A DNA stretch of 64,000 nt from Struthio camelus (taxonomy: Eukaryota > Chordata > Aves > Struthioniformes > Struthionidae), in assembly GCF_040807025.1 (NCBI RefSeq), contig NC_090943.1, positions 7,922,356 through 7,986,355 of the forward strand, given 5' to 3'. Positions 35,248 to 48,174 of the stretch are shown one piece after another. The translations under genes were made by a program, and so were the position numbers. Numbering within the stretch: the stretch's first letter is position 1; every line of letters begins with the position of its first letter. The notes under the pieces were generated by a model. That model searched no databases. It was given only the letters and a program-made list of their open reading frames with translations, and was not told the origin of the DNA.

Positions 35248-38200
35248 ACAAACATAGCACTCAACAGTGCTAACGAAGGACACAAGTCGGCTTAGCTGCC
35301 TGGGTAAATCCATTCTGGACTATAAGAAGATACATCCTTACTGCAACAGCTGAAATGCATTTTACCTCCTTCCTATCATGGGGATTTTGATTCTCCATAG
35401 CCATATTTAATAATTTCTCTCTTTGCTAGTAATTCTCAATTGCCTCTCTTTGATGTTTTCCAATAGAGAGCAGGTTTTGGCTCTGTTTTCTTCTTTTAAT
35501 CTCTACCTCCAGAGTTAACTACCACTTTCCCTTGGAGTAGAGTCAAACAGATGCATCAATCAACACCCTTGTTGACTTTGGCATGCCTGACTTCTTCAGC
35601 TAGTGTGACCAGTTACTTTAACATATCTTCCTCCGTTTGAAGGTCTTCAAGGCAGCAGCGATGCTGGTAGCCAAGAGGGACGAGTTTTGCTGCTCTTTCC
35701 TCCCTTCATGCCTCCAGTATGCACCATTCTGTGATCTTAATGCGGCCACAACTTTTACCTCTTTCCTTTATTTAAATTTCCCATGCCTGTTAATCAAATT
35801 ATGCTATTGCTCTGATAGTGTCACACTCCAGTTTCCACCCCACCACTGCTGAAATTCTCATCTCTACCTTGTTCTTCTCTTCCCAAGCTCATAGGTAAAT
35901 TTAAAAGGATCCCTGCTGCTTGTCCCACCTATTGACTCAGCAAAGACAGTGGAGCACAAGTCTTCCAAATCATTTGGTTTCTGTAGCCTATCCCTTGCCA
36001 GGAGTTCAGCAATGACATCTTGGTTGGGACCTAATGTACGTGGAATTCGCAAGAAGAAACCCAGCTAAGTCCTGGGTGGGGCAAAGACTCGCTTAGCCTC
36101 CAAAGTCAAACAATAGCTGAAACTCAGATGAGTCTAACCCAGGGCAAAAAGCTACAGTCCCTAGGAGAAAAGTTGTATATCAAGCCATCCACGGGCATTA
36201 TAAAGAAAATGCAAGGCATTAGGGCATTTAACTGAGCTGCCCTACAGACTCCTGGCCATACCTAGATCTATCTTCTAAGTCTGAGAGGACACTGGGTTGG
36301 ACTGCGGTGGGCCCCTGCTCCCATCTGCCTTGTGCAGCACCAATACAGCTGGCATGCTGGGTGCACACCTGTATGGTACCCCACTTCATCGTGCTGCCTG
36401 TGCTTCCACAACCCCTTTCTACGAGCAAGCAGCATCTCTAAAACACGCTCAACCAAGGCATTTGAATCCTTAGCCTTGGCGTTAGCCAAACAAACAAGTT
36501 CACTCTTTGGCACTTTTTGCAACCGATTTATACTCTGACCAGAATTACAACGTCGTCCTCAGACTTTCCTTTGAAACTTATTTTCCAGTGCATGAAGGCT
36601 GCCCACTGCTCACGTGGGCGGAATGGCAGGTTGCCCTGAGGAAATGTCCCTCTCCGCATATCCTGCTATGGACTGTCAGAGTGGGTGCTAAGCTCTTCAG
36701 TTTAATTAAGAACAAGTTATAAAATTATCCTCCTTCCGTAGAATCCACTCCAGCCTTGTTCATAAGGCACTCAAGTCTTTCTTCTTCTACCTCCATCCCT
36801 CTCCATATTTTTGCATAATCATGGGCCTCTCTGCTCCATCAGCTCGCCATCTGTCCCTCGAGCACTCCTGAAAAGAGCCGTTGCCTATTTTCTGCACCTG
36901 CCATTCACTCCTTTCTGCTGAGAACAGCCAGCATTATTGATAGGGCTACATGGTGGGAGTCCAGGGACGTTCATCTTGTGGACACAGCACATTAGTGGCC
37001 CAACAGGACAGGGGAGTTCTTCCAGCTCTGCTCTAGGGTATCTTTCAACAGCTCATGGACCCAGGGAAATAGTGCTTGGGGGTAGAGCAGCCCATCATAG
37101 CCGTGTCCTTCTCAGGACCTCTGTGTTTCTCTCCAGGCACTTGACTCATGACCACACTGCTGCATGGTGGGAACTGGACAGGCCCCTGGGGTAAATGGAA
37201 GCAGATTGCACAAACTGGTCTGGTGATAAGAGCCCACTGGTTAGTCCCTCTGCTTAGGAGAAAGCTGCAAAAAAAGGGAAAAGCAGGATAGCAGAACGGA
37301 TGGAAGTATACTGGCAGTAGATGGTGATGAGTGAAGACTTGTATGGCTTATTTAGCTACTCCTTTATTCCCTAAAATTTACATTCTCTGAGACCATCAGC
37401 AACAAAGCAAGTTAGGAGGCCAGAAGGAAGACAATCCAGTCCCCAAGCCCAGCATGGTTCAGCTGATTCAGGCACATAGCAAACAAGCCTCAAAAATCTC
37501 TCTGCTGTGTTTAATTAATACATAAACCCAGAGGACACTGAAATAAAATTTGCATGAATCCAGCCCAGGCCCTATAAGCCAAAACTGGCTGCTCACACTG
37601 AAAAACTAGCAAAGACTCCTACTGAAATAAATCCCACTCTCAGTTCTGCAGCTGCTCCAGATAAAGGGTGTTTTTATCGGAAGGGGAAGAGACAGAAGTG
37701 CAGAGGAGATGGGGAACAGAGGAACACACACAGTCCAACTTGGGCGTGAACGGACCCCTTTGCTCTGAAAGTGCTGTCCCTAACAAAATTCAGCCTGTCT
37801 TTTCTGAAGGACACTGGGCCCAATTCATTACTAGTATGAATATTCAACTACATTGAAGTCAATGAGACGTTTACAGTGGATTCCACAGCTTGGATTTTCA
37901 TGCTAGAAAGGCCTGTTGTATCACCCACTTTATCCGCAGATACACCACAGACCTGGGAATTTGAAGTGTCATGAAGAAACCAATAATCTGCACAGGGCTA
38001 AACCACCTCTACCGGAAAAGCATCCTGTCTTGCTCAAAAACCAGACAACGGGTTGGATCTACGAGAGAATCTCAAAGCAAGGTACTACTTAAACAGGGGA
38101 GTCTTACGGGTTCAATTTTAGTCAAACCGTGAGCTTCCAGTATTGTTCAAGTATGCTGATTCCCCAGAAAAGAGCTCTTTGACGGGTGCCATGCCTAGCA

Positions 38201-41200
38201 GGCGTCCATGGTGATGAAGCAGTGACGTCTGACTTCCCACTCGGAAATTTCCTAGCCCGACTGCAAAAACTCTACCAAATGCTAATACACTCAAATACTT
38301 CAGCAGAATAAATGTTCCGTTTGGTTCCTTCAAGTCACGTCGCTGTAGTTTAGAAAATCCTTTTATTGGGTACTCTCTCCCAGACTGTAAAAAAAACACA
38401 TTGGCTTTTTAAAGTTATTATTTCTAAACCATCTTTTGTGAATGACTGAGCCTTCAAACAGGGGAAGCAGCACATGTTTTCACATAAAACCAGATTATGT
38501 CACTTGTGATACCAGAGCAGACACTGCTGGTGGGAATGAGGATGCAGATGGCAGAGCTCCTTTCCCTACAAACTGCAACAGCTTCGAAGGAGGCAGCAAC
38601 ATCTTAGAAACTGCAAGGAAAGAGCTCTCATTTCCAGCGCTCGTCTGAACAGCTCAATCACCATTTGTATGTGTGGAGGTAGCGCTCCCAAATCCCGAAT
38701 GCGGAGCGGGGTGGTGCTGGACACCATCAGCCCCAACCTGCGCAGTGACAGTAGCAGACGTTTCTCTCCAGGAACACGTTTCCAGCCAACCCGGCACCAC
38801 TTCCCACAGACCCAGCCACTGCTGGTAGCACGGGCAGCAGCTACTTAGAAGCACGTGACATCACACAAGGATTCTGGAGAGAAAGGGAATATTTCTGTAT
38901 CCAACAGATGTTGCGTTGGGGGAATTAGGTGAGTAATTGGGAAAAATCACAAATAGGGATAACAGATCCCCTCGGTCTCCGTGGGAGCAGCTTGGCCTGA
39001 AGGACAGGGAATCAGAGAAGGAGCCAGCGAAGGAGCAGGCCGTCTGATTAGAGTCTGCTTCCTCCCTTGTGTTCATGAGACACGTCTCACCTTTGTGCCT
39101 TTTAAAAATGGGAATAAGGAGATTTTCCCACCTCCAGAGAGTGGTTGGAGATATACAGATCGGCAGAAAATTGCACAGAGTTATACAAGCTAGCAACAAT
39201 CTCACACTGACGCAGCGTGAGTCTTTGGTGCTGCTAGAAGCAGGCAGGATGGGAGCAAAGCGGGTCAGCCTGCTTCACATCTGCTTTTAGCGCACACCAA
39301 ATAAAACTGACCCAATTTCAATGCTGGCTCTCTGCCAGCGAGCGTCTGGGAGATGCTGGAAACAGCACATAGCTGACGCTCCTCTCCTCTCCAGCGATCC
39401 ATCTCCTCCGCTCCCCAAACAGTTGAGAATAGCTCCGGGAGGACTTGTTCTCAGAGGTAGCCTGGGCTTACATCGCTGTGGGACGTGTCCCGTCCTGTGT
39501 TTCTCACGAAAAGAGAGAAGTGTTGCCCCAGGGCCGGGGGGAGAGGGCCGCATGTGCCCACACCAGCTGCCCGTGGGAGCAGGAGATATAAACGCCTCTA
39601 CTCAAAGCAAGCTCTTCTCCTTGCAAGGTGCATCTTACAGAAAAACATCAATTCCTCCATTCAGCAAGGTAAAACACGACCAGGCGGAGGGCTGGGATTA
39701 ATCCACTACCTCCTCCCACCTCTGGGGCTCTCTCACGCCTTGCTGGGTTAGCTCTTCCCATCCTGCTCTCTGCCGGCTCCCACCTCTCCGCAGCAGTACC
39801 TCTGCCAGCAGGACCCTCTGCACCAAACTGTGGTTTAATGATGTTTACAGATCCTTCCACATACTTTCAGTGACTCTTTTCAGGGTCCAAATGCAACTAT
39901 ACCACAGTCCTTTCCGTATTTTTCTTTCTTAAAGCTACTTTAAGCTTTCGAGAAGTCATTTAATGACAACATAAGCAGGCAAACAGTCTAGACTCATGTA
40001 CAAGGGGAAAAAAAAGCTCTGTGGCCCTTATATACTTGGTAGAGATGGTGGTGGGGGAATCAATCTGAACAGTTTAAGTGCTTGAAAGTTTCTGGATAAC
40101 ATCCCAGTTTCTCAAGTTCCAGTGTCTACTACAGGGACACACGTGGCGTGGTAAATAATTGGTCTAAAACTCTTGTCAAAGTACTTGCAGAGTCTCTCTT
40201 GGCTTTATGTTGCTGGTCCTCCCCGCAGTATCCAAACGCTTTCCACATCAGTGCACAGCACTAATGGGGTCCCTGGTGGATGCCCGCGAGCTGGCTGTTG
40301 CTTCCTTCTGGAGCAAGTCGCTTTGCTTGTTAGCTCAGGTTTTAGGCCTAAGCCTAAAGCCTGTTTTTTGGAAGGGGAGAGGTTTTTGGCTGAGTTAGAA
40401 AGGGTCCTGCATGACACTCGATGTCAGGATGTTACAGTCTCAAAATGCTACAGACTTTTCCTAGTCTAGGAAAAAAACACTGTGGGCAGAAAGCGCCCAG
40501 TATCACAAACGAGGTGCGCTTGAGATGCACCTCTGCCAGGCTGGAGCAGACTGGAGGTGAAGTGTCGTCGCAGCGCTCGCAGAGCACCTTTGCTCCTCTC
40601 TCTCCCCTCTTTTCTCGCTTTCCTCCGCTGCTCCGCACACCTGGACTCATCCGCGTGCCGGCAGGTGAGCAGCTTGCCCCATGCCGGGGCAGCCCCCCTC
40701 CATGATGCAGATGCCGAAGGAGCCGGCCCCGTTTACAGGACAGCTCGTTTTGAGGAAAGGTCCTCTCCCAAGAGGAACTGGCTTTGTCATGCAAACACTG
40801 TGACCTGGCGGGAGAGAAGCCACCAACTTTGTGCGTGCTCGCCATCAGCTGCAGCTTCACCGTACTAATCTGGGCCACATTTGGGGAATGAACAGCTCCA
40901 CGTCTCCATGGAAAGCTTCAGCTTTCGAGCTGCTCCTCTTATGACCCCAACTGAGGGCTGGAGATCCCTGGTTTGGGAACTGCTGTGCCAGAGACTCGTG
41001 TAGCCGGCTATTTTGATCTGCAGTTATCAAACACTCACGGTCCCTCACCAAATTCAGGACTTGGGAACCCGAACAGCCGCTAACTCTACTGAATCCATTA
41101 CTGCTGAGCTGCAAGTTACGGCTGTCTCTCCGAGACGTAATTTAATTTTCAGGTGAGATGCTGCTGCCTAATTTTAACCGTCAGAAGAGGGGAGGATGTT

Positions 41201-44200
41201 TCTCCTGTCGCAGCAAGCCTTCGAGATGCCACTTAAAAAGCGGAAGTCACGGACTGCATAGCTCTGAGCCGCCTGCCTTCCCCAATGGGCAGGGACATTT
41301 CCCCAGGCCCAGCCCATGGGAGCCTCTGTGTGGATTTTGAGGAGGTCTTTACACAAAAATTAAAAAAAAAAAGTGCTTTTAGGTGCCTTGCTCCACACAC
41401 CTTAACAAGATGTCTCAGAGCTCCTGTAGCTTGTGCTGTCACCCTCTAAAAATCATGCCCCTTTGAAGCAGCTCTTGTGGGGCACTCAATATCCGAGGCA
41501 TCAAAAAATATCTTTCAAAACCATATGCTTAACTAACATTTTTAGCCTGCTCAGGGACATTGACAGGATTTTCCATGCCATCCGTTTCTTTGCATCTCCT
41601 TTGGTGTGCGATAAGGGGGGGGGGGGGGGGGCGGCGTGGGGAAGGGAGCCCACGCTGCAAACCAGAGCCGCGCAACCACTGCATTCCTGCACCGACACGG
41701 CTACTTACGCTCCGTCGCCGTACACTTTGATGGCGTTGACGTAGTTCTTGTCCCAGCCTCGGCCCTGCAGGAAAGGGCAATCTTCAGTGAACTCCAGGCT
41801 GCGGCCGCTGAAACGGTTCCCCTCAAATATTTCGATTCTGTAATGCTCTCCGTGCTGGGGACAAAAGGATTTGAGGAAACCAAAAAGATGCATCTAATTA
41901 TTTCCCCAGCTTTTGCAAGACAAAGAAAAAGATGCAAGGGTACTTTGTAACGGAAATGTGAAAACCAGTCCGACAGTAACAATGCCAACGCACGCGAAGT
42001 CCTGCCACCTCCCAGCAAACCGCACTACTGCACAAAAGACACATCCAGAAAACGCTCATCTCTGCAAACATCTATACCTTTCTGCAGCTGCTTTTTACAC
42101 GCAAACAGACTGCTCACGGGACGCATTGCGCTCGGTCACACGCACCCTCCCCTTAGCTGTAAAGTCCCCCCCGCAGCCCCGCCAGACGACAAACCGTCCT
42201 TCCCAGGCGCACACCTCACAAACGCCACCTCCGGGACCCCCCCCCCTGCTCTCGCTGCGCTCGCGCAACCCCCAAACCAAAACGCCGCCCCAGCAGCGTT
42301 GGCCCCTTGCATGAGCGAAAGTCAAGAAGCACAGACACAGTGGGGAAAAAAAAAAAAATATATCCAAAATAAGCAAAATCCAGTTCCACTCATATCTGCA
42401 GTGACTTACACGAGCTGTTGTGCTTTTCTGTAAGGAGGCGGGAAAAAAAAAAAAAAGGGACAAGAAAAAGAAACATTCCCGGAGCCGCGGCCATGTCAAG
42501 CCCTTGCGGGTGACACGAGGTAAATCCCTCTGGGGAGGGCTCTGCAGGCTGCTCCATACGTATGGGGGACGGAGGATATTTTTAAGCCGAGTTCAAAGAG
42601 GAGCTAATGTATTTTTCAAATAAACAGCCCGGACCCGCAGAAAGCCGCGCTGGGGCGCCGGCCCCCCCGGAGCAGGCGTTCCCAGCAGCAGCCGATCGAA
42701 TACCGCGCCTGACCAAACATTCCTCGCCGAAGCTGCGTTGCACAGATGCCTTCAAACGCTCACAAACATCTGGGAGGAAAAACAGGGGAGGGAGGAAAGC
42801 AGTGCTGGTTCCCCAGAGAGGCTGCAGGGCTCGCGACAGCGAGCAGCAAAGCATCCCTCTGTGCGTGGACCGAGGGACACGCTCTCGCCCCAGATGCTGT
42901 GCTTTGGCAGCCCGGTGCAAGACCCACGCGGCATCAAACGTGTTTACGGACGAAAAAAATATCTATCCAAGGGGCAATAAGTGTAAAACACCCCCGAGCT
43001 GCAGCTCCCGAGCGTCTGGAAGAGGATCGTCCCGGGGGACCGGTCGGCCGTGAGCGCCCAGGGTTGAGCCAGGAGGCGGCGAAAGGGGCGGCTGCTCGCC
43101 CGGCTCCCGGCAGCCCCGGGCCCCGCTCGCTCCCTTCTCGGAGGCCGCAGCGCGGTGCGGCGTGGGAAGGATGCTTGGTGGCTTGCCTCATCCGCCTCTG
43201 ATAAACGGTTTTCCCATCCTCAAAATAAATCTCTTGGGCCATTGGCCCAGGGGTCACGGGCGATGTGGGAATCAAATGGGAAGAACTAAACCAGACGAAT
43301 TTTTCTTTGGTGCTTTTCAGTCCTCCCAGTTAAACCGTCCTCCAAGCGGTGTTTGTCGAAGGCTTCATAAGCCTTTTAAGGGGAGGGTATCCAGTCTGGG
43401 ACAAAATTCATTTTAGTCCTAGATTACTCAGTTTTGGCAATAACAGGGAATTCAGGTAAAACGTGCTGGAAGTGTTGCAACTACCCCATGGGTCAGGTTT
43501 GTAAAGCTATAAGGATCCGCTGCTGGCTGGGTCTGGGGAGCCCATGGGGAGGCCGGGCTGCCACGGCTGAAACTTGCTTTGGATGAAGAACCTCAATCTT
43601 AATTCACCTGAGAGCATTTCCTAACAATTTACGCGAAAAAACGAAAGGCACGTGACGCCTTACGGACATTGCCACCTCATCTGAAAGCTGCAGGAAAACC
43701 CTGCCCCATTAACGCTGCCGGGTTTCGTGCTGTGGGAAGCACGAGACGAGTTCCCTTGCTCGGGAACCTGAGAAACTGCAACTCCACTTTGTGGCCTGCA
43801 CAGACTGCTCTGGGCAAGGCAGCGGCGAGGCGGAGAAATAAACTTTCCCCAGAAAGCTATTTCCTCCTCAAAGGGCCATATTATTTATAGAGAGCACAGA
43901 TTTTTTTTTTGTTGTGCTGATTCACGCAGCTCCAGTTAATCTGACGAAGCCTAATCGCAGCTCCTTCCCGCCAGCGCTTGGGCGGCGAAAGCCGGCCGCC
44001 ATCACTCACCATCCCGACGGGCCGGCAGGAGCCCAGGCGGTCGCTGTGGCCGTTCCAGCGGTGGAAATCGGGGTAGTCCCCATGCTCCAGCACGTACTGC
44101 CGCCCGCGGAAGCCGGCGTGATCAAAGCAGACCCAGGCGCCGCTCCGGACGCAGATGGAGTTCACCCGGGTCGGGAAGCCTCTCCCCTGGAAGCTCTCGC

Positions 44201-44740
44201 AGGCCCCGCAGACCTCCAGCTTTCTGCCGGTGAAGCATCTGCCCTCGTAGAAAGCGATCTGGAGCGAGGAAGGAGAAAAGATCTCAGGTGAGGCACGTGG
44301 GCACAGCCAGACCCCGATTTCGAGCAAGCCGATGAACCAGGGGTTTTTATTTTTTAGCTGCTTTCCAGCAAGAGCAACATGCAACTATCACTGGTATTTT
44401 TTCCAGGAACGGTACTTGTTTTTCTGAGAACTACAGTGCATCCTGCATTTACGACACTCCTTGCAGCCCTGAGCAAGCCTCCCTCCTGCTCATTCAAAAA
44501 TAGTGCTAATACAAATGTTTAACCAGGACACTTTATGCTCGAAATGCAGCTTGTTTTGCTGCATCCTCCCCTCCCCACGCCTCCTAACCAACTTGCTAAC
44601 AGCATCATCGCTTCCGTATCATCCGACGCAGTGCTGTTCTAACCTGCTCTTTCAACCTAGAGAAAACTCTGGCTTTTCTAGTCCCACGCTGAAAGCTAAG
44701 CAGTTGGGTTTTTACTTACTTTTCCTGAATATTGAGACAT
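34931..44740 (-). CDS. CRYGN: CRYGN, gamma-N crystallin (complete)
   Basis: This is a lens structural protein of the beta/gamma-crystallin superfamily. Four minus-strand exons (44740-44720, 44258-44010, 41854-41709, 35066-34931) join in phase 0, 0, 2 to 552 bases: 183 codons plus TAG. Four Greek keys are present: IAFYEGRCFTGRKLEVCGAC.. (exon 2), AWVCFDHAGFRGRQYVLEHG.. (exon 2), YRIEIFEGNRFSGRSLEFTE.. (exon 3) and WVLYEKPSYQGPMYLVERGK.. (exon 4). The last ends VQSIRRVINYF, the standard gamma-type terminus. The layout of a tiny first exon, both N-terminal motifs in exon 2, and one motif each in exons 3 and 4 is the hybrid beta/gamma structure known for gamma-N. In human CRYGN, as I recall it, the sequence after motif 3 diverges; here it is intact. 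A TATA box lies about 70 bases upstream of the ATG. Confidence 0.96.
35218..35245. repeat. Poly-A run (A28)
   Basis: Uninterrupted run preceded by TATAT. It lies in CRYGN intron 3, close to the exon 4 acceptor. No retroposon body is identifiable next to it. Confidence 0.92.
41615..41631. repeat. Poly-G run (G17)
   Basis: Seventeen consecutive G on the plus strand, just inside CRYGN intron 3 and close to the exon 3 donor. Confidence 0.95.
41709..41854 (-). CDS. CRYGN: CRYGN exon 3 (Greek key 3)
   Basis: The exon has 146 bases. The acceptor is TTTGTCCCCAG|CACGG and the donor GGAGC|GTAAGT. It encodes HGEHYRIEIFEGNRFSGRSL, then EFTEDCPFLQGRGWDKNYVN and AIKVYGDG plus two bases of an Ala codon. 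Confidence 0.97.
41855..44009 (-). other. CRYGN: CRYGN intron 2, with CpG-rich segment
   Basis: This is a 2.15 kb intron. GC and CpG density are high at about 42,620-43,170, unusual for an intron of a tissue-specific TATA gene. No exon was recognised there. Confidence 0.8.
44010..44258 (-). CDS. CRYGN: CRYGN exon 2 (Greek keys 1 and 2)
   Basis: The exon has 249 bases, 83 codons. The acceptor is CTCGCTCCAG|ATCGC and the donor GGGATG|GTGAGT. It encodes both motifs of the N-terminal domain, with the YEG, RVNSICVRSGAW and EHGDYPDFHRWNGHSD signatures, ending GSCRPVGM. Confidence 0.97.
44259..44719 (-). other. CRYGN: CRYGN intron 1
   Basis: A 461-base intron between the seven-codon first exon and exon 2. 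Nothing notable. Confidence 0.92.
44720..44740 (-). CDS. CRYGN: CRYGN exon 1 (coding part)
   Basis: ATG at 44740-44738, encoding MSQYSGK, with donor AAA|GTAAGT. Only seven codons, as in other gamma-N genes. Confidence 0.95.
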
Positions 44741-44812
44741 TTGCTGCTGGCTGCTCTCCAAAACCAAAAGCCGAACCCAAACTGTGACCTACAGAGATGG
44801 TGGACACCCAGC

Positions 44813-44818
44813 TATATA
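44813..44818 (-). promoter_or_regulatory. CRYGN: CRYGN TATA box
   Basis: TATATA on the minus strand (GATATATAGC context) lies 73 bases upstream of the ATG. It predicts transcription start near 44785 and a 5' UTR of about 45 bases, matching the TATA-driven short-leader pattern of crystallin genes. Confidence 0.7.
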
Positions 44819-44862
44819 TCAGCCGGGGAGACGGGGCTGGTAGCGCAAAGGCTTTTCAACAA

Positions 44863-44875
44863 TGCTGCAGGAGCA
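44863..44875 (+). promoter_or_regulatory. CRYGN: MARE-like site upstream of CRYGN
   Basis: TGCTGCAGGAGCA keeps both arms of the Maf recognition palindrome at 9 of 13 positions, about 80 bases upstream of the predicted start. Lens crystallin promoters are commonly driven by large Maf factors through such sites. The assignment is inferred from motif and position. Confidence 0.4.
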
Positions 44876-44926
44876 GGGGGCTTTAAGCGGTCGTGCTTAG
44901 CAGGCAGAATTTCGGGTAGCGGGCCC

Positions 44927-44935
44927 TGCTGAGTC
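44927..44935 (+). promoter_or_regulatory. CRYGN: Half MARE (TGCTGAGTC) upstream of CRYGN
   Basis: Exact match to the first nine bases of the T-MARE consensus, about 145 bases upstream of the predicted CRYGN start. With the site at 44863-44875 it makes a pair of candidate Maf sites. Confidence 0.4.
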
Positions 44936-47900
44936 CAGGGTTTTGATTTAGGGCAGGCGAATTAACAAAAGATTTGCTTGGCAGCGCTTTGGTCGATGAG
45001 CGGTGCGCGTTTACTGCTCCTTTTGAAGGACTTTTTTTTTTTTTTTAAAAAGAAAATAAGAAAACAGACAAGAAATAAGAAAAAGGCCACAGCTCGACAC
45101 GTGGCTCTTTTCCGATTTCTTTGTGTTTGGTTGGCTTCCCTTTACGAGAAGGCTGCTGGGTTTTCCCGGCTTACTCTCCCCTATTGAAGCGTGGCAGCCA
45201 AAAGCAAATGCCCTTGGAAGGCTCCTTAACCCTAACACATCGTGCCCCATCTGTCCGAAAAACGGCTTCTTGTCCCACCTTCGAACCTATTCAAATGGCA
45301 CCTCTGAAAGCCGAGGATCGAAGCGCAAAGCTTGATCTTGAAAACTCAGCAGCGCTGTTCATTATCGTCACTTTTATGAACGCTCCCCGTCTTGCATCAC
45401 TGAAGCACCGAGACACGTATATAACTCAGGATTAGAGGGATTTTTGAGCTACGCCGTTGGCCATGAAGTAGTACTTCCCATTTCGTTTTGCTGCCGTAGG
45501 CCTTCCTATTCTGACCTCTTAAACGCCAGCTCAAGGAAACGCTGCTTCGTATTATTCTTCCCTGTATTGTAAGAGCATTCAGAGACTTCAACTGCCTTAT
45601 TCCCGGGACAAATAGCAAGGGAAAGCCCCAGCCCATGAACCACACCAGTTTGCGTTAACAAGCCAGTCTAGGAAGGGGTAAAGGCAAACGCAGACGCCCA
45701 GCTGCTGGGGCAGCTCGGATGTGTCAGGCGTAACACGTCAGCCACGTTACAACTCACAAGGTAGGGTGCTACAAGATTTTTAAAAATTCATTTATACTAT
45801 TTCAGAGGGCTGGAAGAGCCCTCACACCCTGCTCCTGCTTCATTTTTAAGATTAAAGAGCACTCGTGAAGAAAGGATGCAATTACTGAAGATTAAACACA
45901 CGCCACCCTTACAATTAAGATGCAAAAGTTAATAAAGGCACGTGCACACACACGTAGGCTGAGGGGGGAGATGTCGCTTTTACCTGGATTTGCTGGAGGA
46001 GGAAGGAAGGAGGCGGCGGGCGCGTTCGGAAAAAGAAATGCAGACAGCCTCTGACCGGCCCGGGAAAACCTGCCTCGCCATCGCAGAGAAGAGGCCAGAA
46101 ATGCCGGTTACGTCTAAATATTCTGATAGGAAGCAGGAAATCCAGAAGAAAAATCTAATCTAATTTAAAAAAAAAAAAAACCTTCAAAATGCTAGTTTTA
46201 CTTTCTAGGTGCTAAATTAAGTCATCAGATGGTGCGAAAAAAGCGCCAACGTACTGAAATCGGCCTTTGGAGGACCGCACCAAGCTCGGGGCGCGTTAGC
46301 AACGCGACGGGAAGCGGCGTCCTTCGGGCAGCAGGAGGTCGCGGTCCGCGGGCAAGATGGGACCGAGCCACAGCGGCTCCCACTTTACAGCTCCGGCACC
46401 GCGACAGGCAAAGCCATCCCATGCTCCGGGGACGGAGGAGAAGATGCGTCCCTCTTGTGCGTCAGGTAGCATCGCGCTGACAAGGTGCTGCCATCGCTGG
46501 TGGTTGGGCCCAGCTATCCCTCATGGTTGGGGTCAGAGCTGCACGCGGGCTCTCTCCATATTTGGCATCAGGAGCTGCTGGAGGAGGAAGAGAAGTATAA
46601 CACGCAACACAAAGTCATCCTAAAGTACCTTGGAAGTCAAATATACCTGCAGAACAAGGTTTTTTTTCCTGGAGCCGTGGAATTGCTAAAGCCTGTTTCC
46701 CGCGGCTCTGGGCCGCGATGGGATTTTTCCTGCCTTTCCCACGGTGCCAGCTTTAATCACATCCGCAGGAACCTGACGCTCCCGAGACCGCTGCCCGGCT
46801 GCTAAGTTGTTAGGAGTTGTCCAGCAGGTTCAAAAGCTATTTAAGGAGAGACAAAAAGCAGCTGCAACGACATTATTCTTGCATTTCTTGGAGAACCCAT
46901 GCTGAACACATGTAGCGTCGCAGCGGCTGTCCTTGGAAAAAGCTGGAAACAACAGGAAAAAAGAATACGGAAGAGCTGCAAATCCCAGTTCCCAGACAAA
47001 ACCCTTCAATTCCTTCTAAAGGATGCAAAGGTCGCAAACGGAAGAGGGTGACCCGGCGAACCGAGCAGCCCTGGGACACGAGCGGGCCCTGGAGCAGCCC
47101 TTGCCCCCCACTCGTCCCTGCTCCCGGTCTCCGTATTGCCGCCAGCCTGCAGACACCACCACCGCGACGGCATGGCAGGTTTCTTCCAAGCCCCAGCTGG
47201 ACCCAGGGGCAAGACCTCAATAAATATTTTAACCACGCGAGATGGGGTTGACAGTATGAAGAGGGCCACGGCACGGGTCACTGTCTCTCGCTCGTCCCCA
47301 AGGCCACGAGAGGCAGGATCAGAGGAGCGTCTGCGATAAATTCTCGGGAAGCACCAAGCCCCAGACACATCACGCGCCGACGGGCCCTGGCGCCCAGGCT
47401 TCCCCGCGCTGCCTGCGGCCGGCAGGTTCACGATTGCCTCCAAGTGACATTGCAGGAGCCCAGGCAGTGCTTTCCTGAGCCTGACACGTCCCCAACCGTC
47501 ACCGCCCAGGGAGACGCGGGAGGACGGGGAGCGCAGACACAGGCCGAGGGGGACTGCCCCACGCTCAGGACACCGGGCTCTGTCGCCGAAGGTACCAATA
47601 TCTCAGGTGGAGAAGGAATTTGTTCACGCTTCGGAGCGGCGTGGGGTGCTCAGGCCTCGTCTTTCCCGATTACTAGAGGGGACAAGAGGCTGCTGGCGCT
47701 CGCGTGCCTGTGCTCTGCCTGCCCTCGCAGTCGAGGGACCTGCTGCTCCTGCCCGCCGCCGGCATCGCCCCGTGGGGGCCCTGGTCCCATCCAAACCCCA
47801 AACACTGACGCGCTCAAAAAAGGCAAAAAACCCCTCAACTGTGCCGAAGCAGAGGTTAGCGCTCCCTCCCCGAGTCTGGCGCGTTTGGGGAGCTGCTTCT

Positions 47901-48152
47901 GCTGTATTTAGAAAAAACGTTAACGTTCAAAGTCAAAACGAAACCTCTCACCTGACCGAAGCAGTATTTTATTCGGAGTAAGCTCAGCTTGCTCAACCTG
48001 CAGAAACTGTTTCACTTCAGGGCAATGTAACTGAGGCGGCTTTGATTATGCAAACGGGTATTTTCGATACACGATGAACGTTTTTCGGGGCATGAAAGGA
48101 GAAGTTAACGTTTACCAGACAGCTGGGATCCTCAGCTCAGCTCCTTGGTTGA

Positions 48153-48174
48153 TTTTTTTTTTTTTTTTTTTTTT
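48153..48174. repeat. Poly-T run (T22)
   Basis: Homopolymer directly beside the CpG-rich block at 48.2-49.1 kb. Confidence 0.9.

Larger units (their letters stand above)
35067..41708 (-). other. CRYGN: CRYGN intron 3 (6.6 kb)
   Basis: This intron contains an A28 run at 35218-35245 (T28 in the transcript, 152 bases before exon 4), a G17 run at 41615-41631 (C17 in the transcript, 77 bases after the exon 3 donor), and a fragment around 37,808-37,880 with the cattgaagtcaatgagac phrase typical of an old sauropsid repeat. No additional exon was recognised; ORFs near 36.3-36.5 kb have no known family. Confidence 0.85.

Noticed and set aside
36268..36522. 84-codon minus-strand ORF (..ANAKAKDSNALVERVLEMLL..)
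   Set aside because: The first half looks protein-like but decays to a random-looking tail. No splice sites or homology were recognised within CRYGN intron 3.
35198..40864. Identical 17-mer gctgcagcttcaccgta at 35198 and 40848
   Set aside because: Flanks are unrelated. One shared 17-mer in a 64 kb window is within reach of chance.
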